From the NCBI RefSeq assembly GCF_900103345.1, contig NZ_LT629702.1, forward strand, positions 6,663,287 to 6,727,286: DNA of 64,000 nt, read 5' to 3'. The notes below the pieces were generated by a model. That model was not told where the DNA came from and searched no databases. It saw only the letters and a program-made list of their open reading frames with translations. The number at the start of each line of letters is the position of its first letter. Position 1 is the stretch's first letter. The stretch is from Pseudomonas azotoformans. GTDB lineage: Bacteria; Pseudomonadota; Gammaproteobacteria; Pseudomonadales; Pseudomonadaceae. Position numbers and translations under genes: made by a program. Shown here piece after piece: positions 17,570-26,544 of the stretch.

Positions 17570-18766
17570 TCAGGCAGTGGCCACCGAGGCCTCACGGGAA
17601 GCACTCAGGAACCGTAGTAATGCGATCAACGGGAATGCACTGCCCACCAGCATCACACCCAGCCAGCCGCCGTGTTCATATACGCTGCTGGCAATCGCCG
17701 AGCCGAACGCGCCGCCGATGAAGATGCTGGTCATGTACAGCGCGTTCAGGCGGCTGCGGCTGTTGGCGTCGAGGGCGTAGATGGCGCGCTGGCCAAGCAC
17801 CATGTTCATTTGCACGCAGAAGTCCAGGACCACGCCGGTCACGGCCAGGCCGATCACGCTGTACAGCGGGTGCACGAAGGCCGGCAGGAAGCTCAACGCG
17901 GCGAACAACATGGCCAGCAGCGAAGCGCGATGGGTGTGACCGGCATCGGCCAGGCGACCGGCGATGGGTGCGGCAATGGCACCCAGCGCACCGACCAGGG
18001 CGAACAGGGCGATCTCGCTTTGGCTCAGGCCATGGTTGCGCGCCAGTTCCAGTGGGGCAGCGGTCCAGAACAGGCTGAAGGTGGCGAACATGCAGCCTTG
18101 GTAGAACGCCCGTTGACGCAGCACCGGTTGCTCGCGCAGCAAGGTGCCGAGGGAGCGCAGCAGTTGGCCATAGCTGGCAGAGTGATCCGGCTGACGCTTG
18201 GGAATGGTCAGCATCAACACCACACTGATAAACGCCATCAGCGCCGCCGCCGCCATGAACATCGCCCGCCAGCCGAAGTGGTCCGCGACCACGCTGGACA
18301 CGGGCCGTGCCAGCAGGATGCCGAGCAGCAGGCCACCCATGATGCTGCCGACCACACGGCCCCGTGATTCGGCGGGCGCCAAGTGCGCAGCCAACGGAAT
18401 CAGGATCTGCACCGAGACCGAACTGAAGCCGATCAGCAGCGATACCAGCAGGAACAGGTTCGGTTGTTCGGTAAACGCGGCCCCCAGCAGGCTGGCGATA
18501 GCGATCACCGTAGTGGCGATCATCAGCTTGCGGTTTTCCAGCAGGTCGCCCAGGGGCACCAGGAAAAACAGCCCCAGGGCGTAGCCGATTTGCGTCAGCG
18601 AGACGATCAGGCTGGCCATGGCCGGCGTGAGGCCGATGTCCGGCGCGATCAGCTCGATGATGGGTTGCGCGTAGTAGATGTTGGCAACGATGGCGCCGCA
18701 GCAAAACGCAAACAGCAGCACCATGCTCCGGGTCATGGTGCTTGTAGCGTGGGAAGTAGCGTTCAT
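17570..18766 (-). CDS. MFS transporter (drug/metabolite efflux type)
   Basis: A 398-residue major-facilitator protein with about 12 hydrophobic segments. The A-motif-like loop between TM2 and TM3 reads PLGDLLENRKLM. The ATG at 18764-18766 (MNATSHATS) was chosen because the frame upstream of it has no membrane character and overlaps the divergent gene. It resembles the YcaD/arabinose-efflux-like permeases annotated in many pseudomonads; the substrate cannot be predicted. It is divergent from the DUF5666-like gene. Confidence 0.88.
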   Translation of the reverse strand: MNATSHATSTMTRSMVLLFAFCCGAIVANIYYAQPIIELIAPDIGLTPAMASLIVSLTQIGYALGLFFLVPLGDLLENRKLMIATTVIAIASLLGAAFTEQPNLFLLVSLLIGFSSVSVQILIPLAAHLAPAESRGRVVGSIMGGLLLGILLARPVSSVVADHFGWRAMFMAAAALMAFISVVLMLTIPKRQPDHSASYGQLLRSLGTLLREQPVLRQRAFYQGCMFATFSLFWTAAPLELARNHGLSQSEIALFALVGALGAIAAPIAGRLADAGHTHRASLLAMLFAALSFLPAFVHPLYSVIGLAVTGVVLDFCVQMNMVLGQRAIYALDANSRSRLNALYMTSIFIGGAFGSAIASSVYEHGGWLGVMLVGSAFPLIALLRFLSASREASVATA

Positions 18767-18941
18767 GGTGTTCTCGTAAAAGCGAAGGAAGTGGGGCGAG
18801 CCTAAAGACAACACCGTAGCCCGGGTAGGCCGCTGGCAGTGATAACACTCATGCCCGGTAATGATGAGTGAATCGTTAACTTTCTGCGCGAAGGCTGATG
18901 ATACATTCAGACGCAACTGCCAAAACAGGAAATCCATTGCA

Positions 18942-19556
18942 ATGAAGATCACGTTGAACAAGATGCTCCTGGCTTCCACGCTCGCCGCCGCCATGGCCGT
19001 GGGCCTGGCCCAGGCTGCCGAGGCCCCGCGCGTGGGCGTACGCGGCGCCATTACGGCGATGGACGGGGATGCGATGCACGTCAAGGTCAACAGCGGCGAA
19101 GAGGTTGTCGTGCACTTGACCCAAGACACCCAGGTGCGCGCGGTCACCCTGGCCAAAATCGATGAAATCAAGCCGGGCAGCTACATCGGCTCCGCCGCCA
19201 TGCCCAACGACGACGGCAGCCTGACGGCGTTGGAGGTGCACGTGTTCCCGCCGGCGATGGCCGGCACGGGCGACGGGCATCGTGCATTTGATTTGAAAGA
19301 AGGCAGCAGCATGACCAACGGCACCGTCGGCGACCTGGTGGTGAGCAGCGGGCGCACGTTGACGGTGAAATACAAAGGCGGCGAGCAGAAGATCGTGGTG
19401 CCGGAAGATGTGCCGATCGTGAACCTGGAGCCGGGTGACCGCAGCTTGCTCAAGCCGGGGGTGAAAGTGGTGCTGTTTGCCGCGCAGGGGGCGGATGGGA
19501 CGATCACAGCCCAGGCGATCTCCGCCGGCAAGGATGGCGTCACACCGCCGATGTAA
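18942..19556 (+). CDS. Exported DUF5666-like protein
   Basis: A 204-residue predicted periplasmic protein with a clear Sec signal peptide (LLASTLAAAMAVGLAQA, cleavage before AEAPRVGV). The mature part looks like two beta-barrel-like repeats of the OB type (VRGAITAMDGDAMHVKV, then NGTVGDLVVSSGRTLTVKY), as in DUF5666 proteins. Its function is unknown; some databases label similar Pseudomonas proteins as metal transporter components without support. The ATG at 18942 was chosen because it places the signal peptide at the N-terminus. Confidence 0.7.
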   Translation: MKITLNKMLLASTLAAAMAVGLAQAAEAPRVGVRGAITAMDGDAMHVKVNSGEEVVVHLTQDTQVRAVTLAKIDEIKPGSYIGSAAMPNDDGSLTALEVHVFPPAMAGTGDGHRAFDLKEGSSMTNGTVGDLVVSSGRTLTVKYKGGEQKIVVPEDVPIVNLEPGDRSLLKPGVKVVLFAAQGADGTITAQAISAGKDGVTPPM

Positions 19557-19573
19557 TGGCCAAACACAGAGCC

Positions 19574-19669
19574 AAATGTGGGAGGGGGCTTGCCCCCGAT
19601 AGCAGCGTGTCAGCCAGCGGATAAACCGGCTGATACACCGCCATCGGGGGCAAGCCCCCTCCCACATTT
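19574..19669. repeat. REP pair (GGGAGGGGGCTTGCCCCC type)
   Basis: Two inverted REP arms, AAATGTGGGAGGGGGC... and ...GCCCCCTCCCACATTT, separated by about 45 bases with an internal imperfect palindrome. It lies between the DUF5666-like gene and the end of sbp. Confidence 0.92.
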
Positions 19670-19674
19670 ATCAA

Positions 19675-20679
19675 TTACTGGCCGCTGTAGATCTGGTCGA
19701 ACACCCCACCATCATTGAAGTGGGTCTTCTGCACGGTGCGCCAGTCACCAAAGGTCTTCTCTACCGACAGGAAGTCGACTTTCGGGAAGCGGTCGGTGTA
19801 CTTGGCCAACACTTTCGGATCACGCGGGCGCAGGTAGTTGTTGGCCGCGATTTCCTGGCCTTCCGGCGACCACAGGTACTTCAGGTAGTCTTCGGCGGCC
19901 ACGCGGGTGCCTTTCTTCTCGACCACTTTGTCGACCACCGACACCGGTGGCTCGGCTTCGGCGGAGACGCTCGGGTAGATCACTTCGAACTGATCACGGC
20001 CGAATTCACGGGCGATCATCTCGGCTTCGTTCTCGAAGGTCACCAGCACGTCGCCGATCTGGTTGGTCATGAAAGTGGTGGTGGCGGCACGGCCACCGGT
20101 GTCCAGTACCGGGGCTTGTTTGAACAACTTGCCGACAAAGGCCTTTGCTTTGTTTTCGTCACCGCCGTTCTTCAGCACATAGCCCCAGGCCGACAGGTAG
20201 GTGTAGCGGCCGTTACCCGAGGTTTTCGGGTTGGGCACGATCACCTGCACGCCATCTTTCAACAGGTCCGGCCAGTCTTTCAGGGCTTTCGGGTTGCCCT
20301 TGCGCACGATGAAAACGGTGGCCGAGGTGAACGGCGCGCTGTTGTTCGGCAGGCGGGTGACCCAGTTGTCCGGCACCAGTTTGCCGTTGTCCACCAGGGC
20401 GTTGATGTCGGTGGCCATGTTCATGGTGATCACGTCGGCGGGCAGGCCGTCGATGACCGAACGCGCTTGCTTGCTCAAGCCACCGAAGGACATCTGCAGG
20501 GTCAGCTTGTCGTTCGGGTGCTCGGCTTCCCAGTGCTTCTGGAACGCGGCATTGTAGTCCTTGTAGAAGTCGCGCATCACGTCGTAGGAGACGTTGAGCA
20601 GTGTGACGGGGGCAGCCTGGGCGGCGCCCGCCAGGGCAAGGCCGGCGGCCAGAAGGGAGGCGCTAACGAGTTTTTTCAC
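19675..20679 (-). CDS. sbp: Sulfate ABC transporter substrate-binding protein
   Basis: A 334-residue periplasmic sulfate-binding protein. The signal peptide ends GAAQA before APVTLLNVSYD, and NVSYDVMRDFYKDYN is the family signature. Later conserved stretches are SFGGLSKQARSVIDGLPADVITMN and PNPKTSGNGRYTYLSAWGY. It delivers sulfate to CysTWA, but no cysTWA genes are next to it, so it probably serves a transporter encoded elsewhere. The neighbours on each side are unrelated. A 105-base gap upstream should hold its promoter. Confidence 0.93.
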   Translation of the reverse strand: MKKLVSASLLAAGLALAGAAQAAPVTLLNVSYDVMRDFYKDYNAAFQKHWEAEHPNDKLTLQMSFGGLSKQARSVIDGLPADVITMNMATDINALVDNGKLVPDNWVTRLPNNSAPFTSATVFIVRKGNPKALKDWPDLLKDGVQVIVPNPKTSGNGRYTYLSAWGYVLKNGGDENKAKAFVGKLFKQAPVLDTGGRAATTTFMTNQIGDVLVTFENEAEMIAREFGRDQFEVIYPSVSAEAEPPVSVVDKVVEKKGTRVAAEDYLKYLWSPEGQEIAANNYLRPRDPKVLAKYTDRFPKVDFLSVEKTFGDWRTVQKTHFNDGGVFDQIYSGQ

Positions 20680-20784
20680 TGCTCATTCCTTGTTGTTCGA
20701 GAAGGTTGCTGATTGAGTGGGGGCAATTTGCCAGCGACTATAGCTGGCGTCGCATAGACGCTTAAAGATTAAAACGAACTTTGC

Positions 20785-21609
20785 TTATTCCACTTTCTTA
20801 AAAAGATTGCTCCCACAGCGCGAGCAGAACGCGGCATTTGGCTCATGGCTGTCTTTCTTGCACACCGGGCAGTCATGCTGCAATTGCTCACCGCGCATGG
20901 CACTGGCCAGTTCGGCGGTGAAGATACCGGTGGGCACGGCGATGATCGAATAACCGGTGATCATCACCAGGGACGAAATCACCTGGCCCAGCGGGGTCTT
21001 GGGCACGATATCGCCAAAGCCCACCGTCGTCAGGGTCACGATGGCCCAGTAGATGCCCTTGGGAATACTGGTAAACCCGTGCTCCGGGCCTTCGATCACA
21101 TACATCAAGGTGCCGAACACCGTGACCAGGGTGCATACGCTCACCAGGAACACCACGATCTTCTGCTTGCTGCCGCGCAGCGCCGCCATCAGGTAATTGG
21201 CTTGCTTGAGGTAGGGGCTGAGCTTGAGCACGCGGAAGATCCGCAGCATGCGGATGATGCGGATGATCAGCAGGTACTGCGCGTCGCTGTAGTACAGCGC
21301 GAGGATGCCGGGCACGATGGCGAGCAGATCCACCAGCCCATAAAAGCTGAAGGCGTAGCGCAGGGGTTTGGGCGAACAGTACAGTCGCAGCCCGTACTCG
21401 ATCAGGAAGATAAGGGTGAAGCCCCACTCGATGTACGCCAGCACGTCGGCGTAGTTCTGGTGGATCTGGTCGATGCTGTCGAGCATCACGATCACCAGGC
21501 TGGCGAGGATGATCAGCAGCAGGATGCCATCGAAGCGCCGCCCGGCGACCGTGTCACTTTGAAAAACCATGACGTAGAGCCGCTGGCGCCAGTCGTTGTT
21601 GCTGTCCAT
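20785..21609 (-). CDS. Voltage-gated potassium-channel-like protein with C-terminal zinc ribbon
   Basis: A 274-residue membrane protein with the six-helix ion-channel plan. The S4-like helix carries regular arginines (RIIRMLRIFRVLKL, about residues 115-128), and the pore has the K+ selectivity filter TTVGFGD. After S6 the tail contains CPVCKK...CSRCGS, a four-cysteine zinc-ribbon pattern, which is an uncommon regulatory end for a small Kv-like channel. The ATG at 21607-21609 (MDSNNDW) gives the normal N-terminus; an upstream in-frame start at 21693 would overlap the urea transporter gene. Confidence 0.88.
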   Translation of the reverse strand: MDSNNDWRQRLYVMVFQSDTVAGRRFDGILLLIILASLVIVMLDSIDQIHQNYADVLAYIEWGFTLIFLIEYGLRLYCSPKPLRYAFSFYGLVDLLAIVPGILALYYSDAQYLLIIRIIRMLRIFRVLKLSPYLKQANYLMAALRGSKQKIVVFLVSVCTLVTVFGTLMYVIEGPEHGFTSIPKGIYWAIVTLTTVGFGDIVPKTPLGQVISSLVMITGYSIIAVPTGIFTAELASAMRGEQLQHDCPVCKKDSHEPNAAFCSRCGSNLFKKVE

Positions 21610-21640
21610 AAAGCCCGCCTGAATCGAATATCGAGCAAGC

Positions 21641-22516
21641 CTAGGGGGATTCGAAGGGGCTGTCCATGCGGGGTTTCTGAAGCACTCGAGCACCGGCGCG
21701 CACCAGCCAGCAGGCGAGGATGAACGGCGCGGTCAACGCGGGCAGGTGCAGGGCGGCAAAGCCCGGTGTAAGGAGGATCGCCAGCAGGATGCCGAGCAGC
21801 GGCAGCCAGGGTTGGCGACGCACCTGGCTCAATGCCACAGCCGCCAACGCCGGGTTGTAGCTGTGCAGGCCGAGGAGGGCACTGGCGGGTTCGTCCAGCC
21901 ACAGCGCGAGCAGCACACCGACGCTGGCGCCGATCAGCGCCCATACCGCGGCGCGACGGTTGGCCAGCCACAGGCCCAGTGCAATCAGCGCACCCGCCAC
22001 CGGTTGATCCAGCAGCATGATTTGCGCGAGCCCGGTAAAAGGTGCGGTGAGGATAGCCAAGGTGTCGGGTTCGCTCAGGGCAAACGTGTTCTCCGGCACC
22101 GTGCCCAGCAACAACCAGCCCAGGCCGACAAAAGGCACGGTGTAAGCGGGCAAGTCATTGGGCTGGTCGGCGTGTTTCAGCCATTGCCGTGTCAACATCG
22201 CCGCCAGTCCGCCGCACGCCAGGATCAGCGGCGGCAACAACGCCGACCAGGCAAAGTGCTGGCTGATCAACAAACCCAGCAATACGCCGTTGTAGCTGTA
22301 AAGGCCGGCCTGGCGTTCGGCCTTGGGATAACCGCGACGCTGGGCCGTGAGCAACCCCGCCACGCCACCCAGCAATGCTCCGCCGAACCAGGCCGGGGCG
22401 CCGATCAGGATTGCCAGCAGGCACAGCAGGCCGCACAGCGGCTGGCGCTGCAGGAAGATCTGGCTGAAGCCGTTGAGCAGGGCTTCGGCCCAGTCGGGGC
22501 AGGTTGGGTTGTGCAT
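21641..22516 (-). CDS. Urea transporter family protein
   Basis: A 291-residue integral membrane protein with about ten hydrophobic segments and the internal duplication typical of UT-type urea channels (GLYSYNGVLLGLLISQ in the first half, LLGLHSYNPALAAVALSQ in the second). UT proteins let urea diffuse across the membrane. No urease or urea-carboxylase genes are nearby, so its partner enzymes must be elsewhere. It is transcribed toward the channel gene, 31 bases away. Confidence 0.87.
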   Translation of the reverse strand: MHNPTCPDWAEALLNGFSQIFLQRQPLCGLLCLLAILIGAPAWFGGALLGGVAGLLTAQRRGYPKAERQAGLYSYNGVLLGLLISQHFAWSALLPPLILACGGLAAMLTRQWLKHADQPNDLPAYTVPFVGLGWLLLGTVPENTFALSEPDTLAILTAPFTGLAQIMLLDQPVAGALIALGLWLANRRAAVWALIGASVGVLLALWLDEPASALLGLHSYNPALAAVALSQVRRQPWLPLLGILLAILLTPGFAALHLPALTAPFILACWLVRAGARVLQKPRMDSPFESP

Positions 22517-22547
22517 GGTGGTTAGTCAGTGGGACCGAGTCGTTCCC

Positions 22548-22619
22548 ATCGGGGGCAAGCCCCCTCCCACACTTGATTGGGTTCACAGATTCAAATGTGG
22601 GAGGGGGCTTGCCCCCGAT
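22548..22619. repeat. REP pair, heads outward
   Basis: ATCGGGGGCAAGCCCCCTCC at 22548 and GGGAGGGGGCTTGCCCCCGAT ending at 22619 are inverted REP arms about 30 bases apart. It lies between the urea transporter start and the pykF end. Confidence 0.92.
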
Positions 22620-22635
22620 GAGGGCCTTGCAGACG

Positions 22636-24051
22636 CTAAATCAACGTCTCGATACGCAGCGAATTGGTCGACCCCGGCTGCCCGAACGGCACTCCCGCGG
22701 TAATCACCAACGTATCCCCACGCTCCGCCATGCCCTGCGCCTGGGCAATCTCCAGCGCCGTGGAGCACACCTCATCCACCTGGCGCAGGCGGTCATTGAC
22801 CACCGAATGCACGCCCCACGCCACGCTCAACCGTCGCGCCGTGGACAGGTTGGGCGTGAGGTTGAGGATCGGCGCCACCGGCCGCTCCCTGGCCGCGCGC
22901 AGGCTGGAGCTGCCCGACTCGCTGTAGTTCACCAGCACCGCTACCGGCAGGATGCTGCTGATGCGGCGGATCGCGCAGCTGATGGCGTCCGACACCGTGG
23001 CATCCGCCTTGGGCCGGCTGACATCCAGTTGCGCCTGGTAATCCGGGCCGTTCTCCACCTGACGAATGATCTTGCTCATCATTTGCACGGCTTCCAGCGG
23101 GTATTCGCCGGACGCGGTTTCGGCCGACAGCATCACCGCGTCCGCGCCTTCGGCCACAGCATTGGCGACATCAGTGACTTCGGCACGGGTCGGCGCCGGT
23201 GAGAAGCGCATGGACTCGAGCATCTGCGTGGCCACCACCACCGGCTTACCCAGCTGACGGCAGGTGCTGATAATGTCCTTCTGAATCTGTGGCACGCTTT
23301 CGGCGGGCACTTCCACGCCCAGGTCGCCTCTGGCTACCATGATCGCGTCGCTCAGTTCGGCGATTTCCTGCAGGCGCTGCACGGCCGAGGGTTTCTCGAT
23401 CTTGGCCATGAGGAAGGCCTTGTCACCGATCAGCTCGCGGGCTTCGCGAATGTCTTCCGGGCGCTGCACGAACGACAGCGCAACCCAGTCCACACCCAGT
23501 TCCAGGCCGAAGCTCAAATCGCGCCGATCCTTGGCGGTCAATGGGCTGAGTTCGAGCAAGGCTTGTGGGACGTTCACGCCTTTGCGGTCAGACAATTCGC
23601 CGCCATTCAGCACCGTGGTGTCGATAGCGTCGGCATGTTTGGTGATGACGCGCAGGCGCAGCTTGCCGTCGTCCAGCAGCAGGTCCATACCGGGCTCCAG
23701 CGCCGCGATGATCTCCGGGTGGGGCAGGTTGACCCGGCGCTGGTCGCCCGGCGTCGGGTCCAGGTCCAGGCGCAAGGCCTGGCCGCGCACCAGTTGCACC
23801 TTGCCCTCGGCAAAGCGCCCAACGCGCAGCTTCGGCCCTTGCAGGTCCATGAGGATGCCCAACGGGTAGTTCAGCTGGCGCTCCACCTGGCGGATCCACT
23901 GGTAGCGCTGGGCATGGTCGGCATGATCGCCGTGGCTGAAATTGAGCCGGAAGATATTCACCCCGGCTTCCACCAGTTCGCGGATGTCGTCGATACCATC
24001 GGTGGCCGGGCCCAGGGTGGCGAGAATTTTGACCTTCTTGTCAGGCGTCAT
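22636..24051 (-). CDS. pykF: Pyruvate kinase (glyoxylate-operon type)
   Basis: Converts phosphoenolpyruvate and ADP to pyruvate and ATP. It has 471 residues: a TIM-barrel with substrate-binding IFRLNFSHGDH near residue 38 and the Mg2+/catalytic MVARGDLGVEVP near residue 245. It is the last gene of the gcl-hyi-glxR-ttuD-pykF cluster and overlaps ttuD by 11 bases, which supports a job in draining glycerate carbon to pyruvate. The ATG at 24051 (MTPDKKVKIL) is preferred over 24066. The name pykF follows the usual Pseudomonas name for this operon member; pykA would be the other paralogue. Confidence 0.93.
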   Translation of the reverse strand: MTPDKKVKILATLGPATDGIDDIRELVEAGVNIFRLNFSHGDHADHAQRYQWIRQVERQLNYPLGILMDLQGPKLRVGRFAEGKVQLVRGQALRLDLDPTPGDQRRVNLPHPEIIAALEPGMDLLLDDGKLRLRVITKHADAIDTTVLNGGELSDRKGVNVPQALLELSPLTAKDRRDLSFGLELGVDWVALSFVQRPEDIREARELIGDKAFLMAKIEKPSAVQRLQEIAELSDAIMVARGDLGVEVPAESVPQIQKDIISTCRQLGKPVVVATQMLESMRFSPAPTRAEVTDVANAVAEGADAVMLSAETASGEYPLEAVQMMSKIIRQVENGPDYQAQLDVSRPKADATVSDAISCAIRRISSILPVAVLVNYSESGSSSLRAARERPVAPILNLTPNLSTARRLSVAWGVHSVVNDRLRQVDEVCSTALEIAQAQGMAERGDTLVITAGVPFGQPGSTNSLRIETLI

Positions 24052-25321
24052 GGTGGGCAGTCTCAAGGATCAGGATGGCGCGGAAGTCGTTGACGTTGGT
24101 GCGTGTCGGCTCGGTGACGATCAACCCGTCGAGGGCGGCGAAATAGCCGTAGCCGTTGTTGTTGTCCAACTCGTCGCTGGCCGACAGGCCGAGGGCTTCT
24201 GCGCGGCGGTAGCTGCACGGGGTCATGAGAGCGCCGGCGTTGTCTTCCGAACCGTCGATGCCGTCGGTGTCACCGGCCAGGGCGTACACGCCGGGCAGGC
24301 CCTTGAGGCTGTCGGTGAGGCTGAGCAGGAATTCCGCGTTGCGCCCGCCACGGCCATTGCCGCGCACGGTGACGGTGGTTTCGCCACCGGACAGGATTAC
24401 GCACGGCGCCGCCAGCGGCTGACCGTGTTGCACGATCTGCCGGGCGATACCGGCATGCACCTTGGCCACGTCCCGCGCTTCGCCTTCCAGGTCGCCGAGG
24501 ATCAACGGGCTGAACCCGGCCTGGCGGACTTTCACCGCGACGGCTTCGAGGGATTGCTGCGGGCGGGCGACCAATTGGAAGTGGCTGCGGGAGAGCACCG
24601 GGTCGCCGGGCTTGACGGTTTCCGAGGCCGGGTTTTGCAGCCAATTGCGCACCGAGGCGGGAACGTCGATGTGGTAGCGCTTGAGGATTGCCAGGGCCTG
24701 TTGCGAGGTGCTCGGGTCGCCCACCGTCGGGCCGGAGGCAATCACCGTGGCCTGGTCGCCCGGCACATCGGAAATCGCATAGGTGTAGACCGTCGCCGGC
24801 CATGCCGCTTTCGCCAGTCGGCCGCCCTTGATCGCCGAGAGGTGCTTGCGCACGCAATTCATCTCGCCGATGGTCGCGCCGGATTTGAGCAGGGCTTTGT
24901 TGATGGCCTGTTTGTCGGCCAGGGTGATGCCTTCTGCGGGTAGGGCCAGCAGGGCGGAGCCGCCGCCCGAAAGCAGGAAGATCACGCGGTCGTCTTCGCC
25001 GAGGTTGCTGATCAATGCCAGCACCCGCTGGGCCACGGCCAGGCCGGCAGCGTCGGGGACCGGGTGGGCGGCTTCGACCACTTCGATTTTCTTGCACGGC
25101 GCGCCGTGGCCGTAGCGGGTGACCACCAGGCCGCTGACTTCGCCTTGCCAGCAGTTCTCCACGACCAGTGCCATGGCGGCAGCCGCTTTGCCGGCACCGA
25201 TCACGATCACACGGCCGCTGCGGTCGGCGGGCAGAAAGGGTTCAAGGACTTGCCGGGGGTGTGCGGCGTCGATGGCTGTGGCAAACAGCTCGCGAAGCAG
25301 GTGTTGCGGATCGACCGACAT
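24041..25321 (-). CDS. ttuD: Glycerate 2-kinase (MOFRL family; often called hydroxypyruvate reductase)
   Basis: A 426-residue MOFRL-family glycerate kinase. The family features are the N-terminal GAGKAAAAMA, LLSGGGSALLALP near residue 115, and the C-terminal MOFRL domain (ILSGGETTVTV, GRNAEFLLSL, DTDGIDG). Members of this family phosphorylate glycerate at C2, though they are often annotated hydroxypyruvate reductase. In this operon it accepts glycerate from GlxR. It is separated from glxR by 189 bases that include a REP pair, and it overlaps pykF. Confidence 0.9.
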   Translation of the reverse strand: MSVDPQHLLRELFATAIDAAHPRQVLEPFLPADRSGRVIVIGAGKAAAAMALVVENCWQGEVSGLVVTRYGHGAPCKKIEVVEAAHPVPDAAGLAVAQRVLALISNLGEDDRVIFLLSGGGSALLALPAEGITLADKQAINKALLKSGATIGEMNCVRKHLSAIKGGRLAKAAWPATVYTYAISDVPGDQATVIASGPTVGDPSTSQQALAILKRYHIDVPASVRNWLQNPASETVKPGDPVLSRSHFQLVARPQQSLEAVAVKVRQAGFSPLILGDLEGEARDVAKVHAGIARQIVQHGQPLAAPCVILSGGETTVTVRGNGRGGRNAEFLLSLTDSLKGLPGVYALAGDTDGIDGSEDNAGALMTPCSYRRAEALGLSASDELDNNNGYGYFAALDGLIVTEPTRTNVNDFRAILILETAHHDA

Positions 25322-25383
25322 AAGCGGGCTCCCGGGGATTTTTGTTATTAGGGGTGCATCACGTTTCGGATCGGAATGCGATC

Positions 25384-25478
25384 AAATGTGGGAGCGGGCT
25401 TGCTCGCGAATGCGGTCTGGCATCCAACATCCATGCTGACTGATCTACCGCTTTCGCGAGCAAGCCCGCTCCCACATT
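25384..25478. repeat. REP pair (GGGAGCGGGCTTGCTCGCG type)
   Basis: Inverted arms AAATGTGGGAGCGGGCTTGC and GCAAGCCCGCTCCCACATT about 45 bases apart, in the glxR-ttuD gap within the operon. Its folding in the mRNA may alter expression of the two downstream genes. Confidence 0.92.
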
Positions 25479-25510
25479 CGACCGCATTTCAAACGTAGGA
25501 GCGGTGTGGA

Positions 25511-26401
25511 TTACTTATCGCGAATCGAGAAATTCGCCATATGCTCCAGGCCCTTGATCAGCGCCGAATGGTCCCAGTTGCCGCCGCCAATCGCGGTGCA
25601 GGTGCTGAACACTTGCTGGGTGCCGGCGGTGTTCGGCAGGTTGATGCCCAGCTCCTTGGCCCCGGCCAGTGCCAGGTTGAGGTCCTTCTGGTGCAGGTTG
25701 ATGCGAAAGCCCGGATCAAAGGTGCCCTTGATCATGCGTTCGCCATGCACTTCGAGGATTTTCGACGAGGCAAAACCGCCCATCAGCGCTTCACGCACCT
25801 TGGCCGGGTCGGCGCCGTTCTTGGAGGCGAACAGCAGGGCTTCGGCCACCGCCTGGATATTCAGCGCGACGATGATCTGGTTGGCCACTTTGGCCGTCTG
25901 GCCATCACCATTGCCGCCCACCAACGTGATGTTCTTGCCCATGGCCTGGAACAGCGGCAAGGCGCGTTCAAAGGTCTGCGGCTCGCCACCGATCATGATG
26001 CTCAGGGTGCCGGCCTTGGCACCGACTTCACCACCGGACACCGGGGCGTCCAGGTACTGCGCGCCGGTCTCGTTGATCTTCGCGGCAAACGCCTTGGTGG
26101 CGGTGGGGGAGATCGAGCTCATGTCGATCACCACCTTGTTTGGCGACAGGCCCGCAGCCACGCCGTCTTTGCGGAACAGCACGTCGTCGACCTGTGGGGT
26201 GTCCGGCACCATCACGATGATGAACTCGGCTTCCTGCGCCACCTGCTGCGGGTTCGCCAGGGCGACGGCGCCTGCGTCGATCAGGGCTTGCGGCGCCTTG
26301 CCATGGTGTTCGGACAGGAACAGTTGGTGACCCGCTTTCTGCAGGTTCGCGGCCATGGGTTGGCCCATGATGCCGGTGCCGATGAATCCGATTTTAGCCA
26401 T
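25511..26401 (-). CDS. glxR: 2-hydroxy-3-oxopropionate (tartronate semialdehyde) reductase
   Basis: An NAD(P)H-dependent reductase making glycerate from tartronate semialdehyde. It has 296 residues and is a beta-hydroxyacid dehydrogenase: Rossmann motif GFIGTGIMGQPMAANL at residues 5-20, substrate motif DAPVSGGEVGAKAGTL near 120, and catalytic lysine in GQTAKVANQI near 170. It lies between hyi and ttuD, with REP pairs in both gaps. Typical length and no anomalies. Confidence 0.94.
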   Translation of the reverse strand: MAKIGFIGTGIMGQPMAANLQKAGHQLFLSEHHGKAPQALIDAGAVALANPQQVAQEAEFIIVMVPDTPQVDDVLFRKDGVAAGLSPNKVVIDMSSISPTATKAFAAKINETGAQYLDAPVSGGEVGAKAGTLSIMIGGEPQTFERALPLFQAMGKNITLVGGNGDGQTAKVANQIIVALNIQAVAEALLFASKNGADPAKVREALMGGFASSKILEVHGERMIKGTFDPGFRINLHQKDLNLALAGAKELGINLPNTAGTQQVFSTCTAIGGGNWDHSALIKGLEHMANFSIRDK

Positions 26402-26436
26402 GAAAAAATCCTCTTTTTATTACACCGCAAGTCCAC

Positions 26437-26524
26437 TGTAGGAGGGGGCTTGCCCCCGATGACGGTGTGTCAGATAAACAGTGCTGACAGACCCACCGCG
26501 ATCGGGAGCAAGCCCCCTCCCACA
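26437..26524. repeat. REP pair in the hyi-glxR gap
   Basis: A TGTAGGAGGGGGCTTGCCCC arm and an inverted arm CGGGAGCAAGCCCCCTCCCACA about 40 bases apart. The inner REP differs at one base from the usual core (GGGAGC for GGGGGC). It is another REP inside the glyoxylate operon. Confidence 0.9.
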
Positions 26525-26544
26525 TGGAGTTTGCGTGGTGTTTG

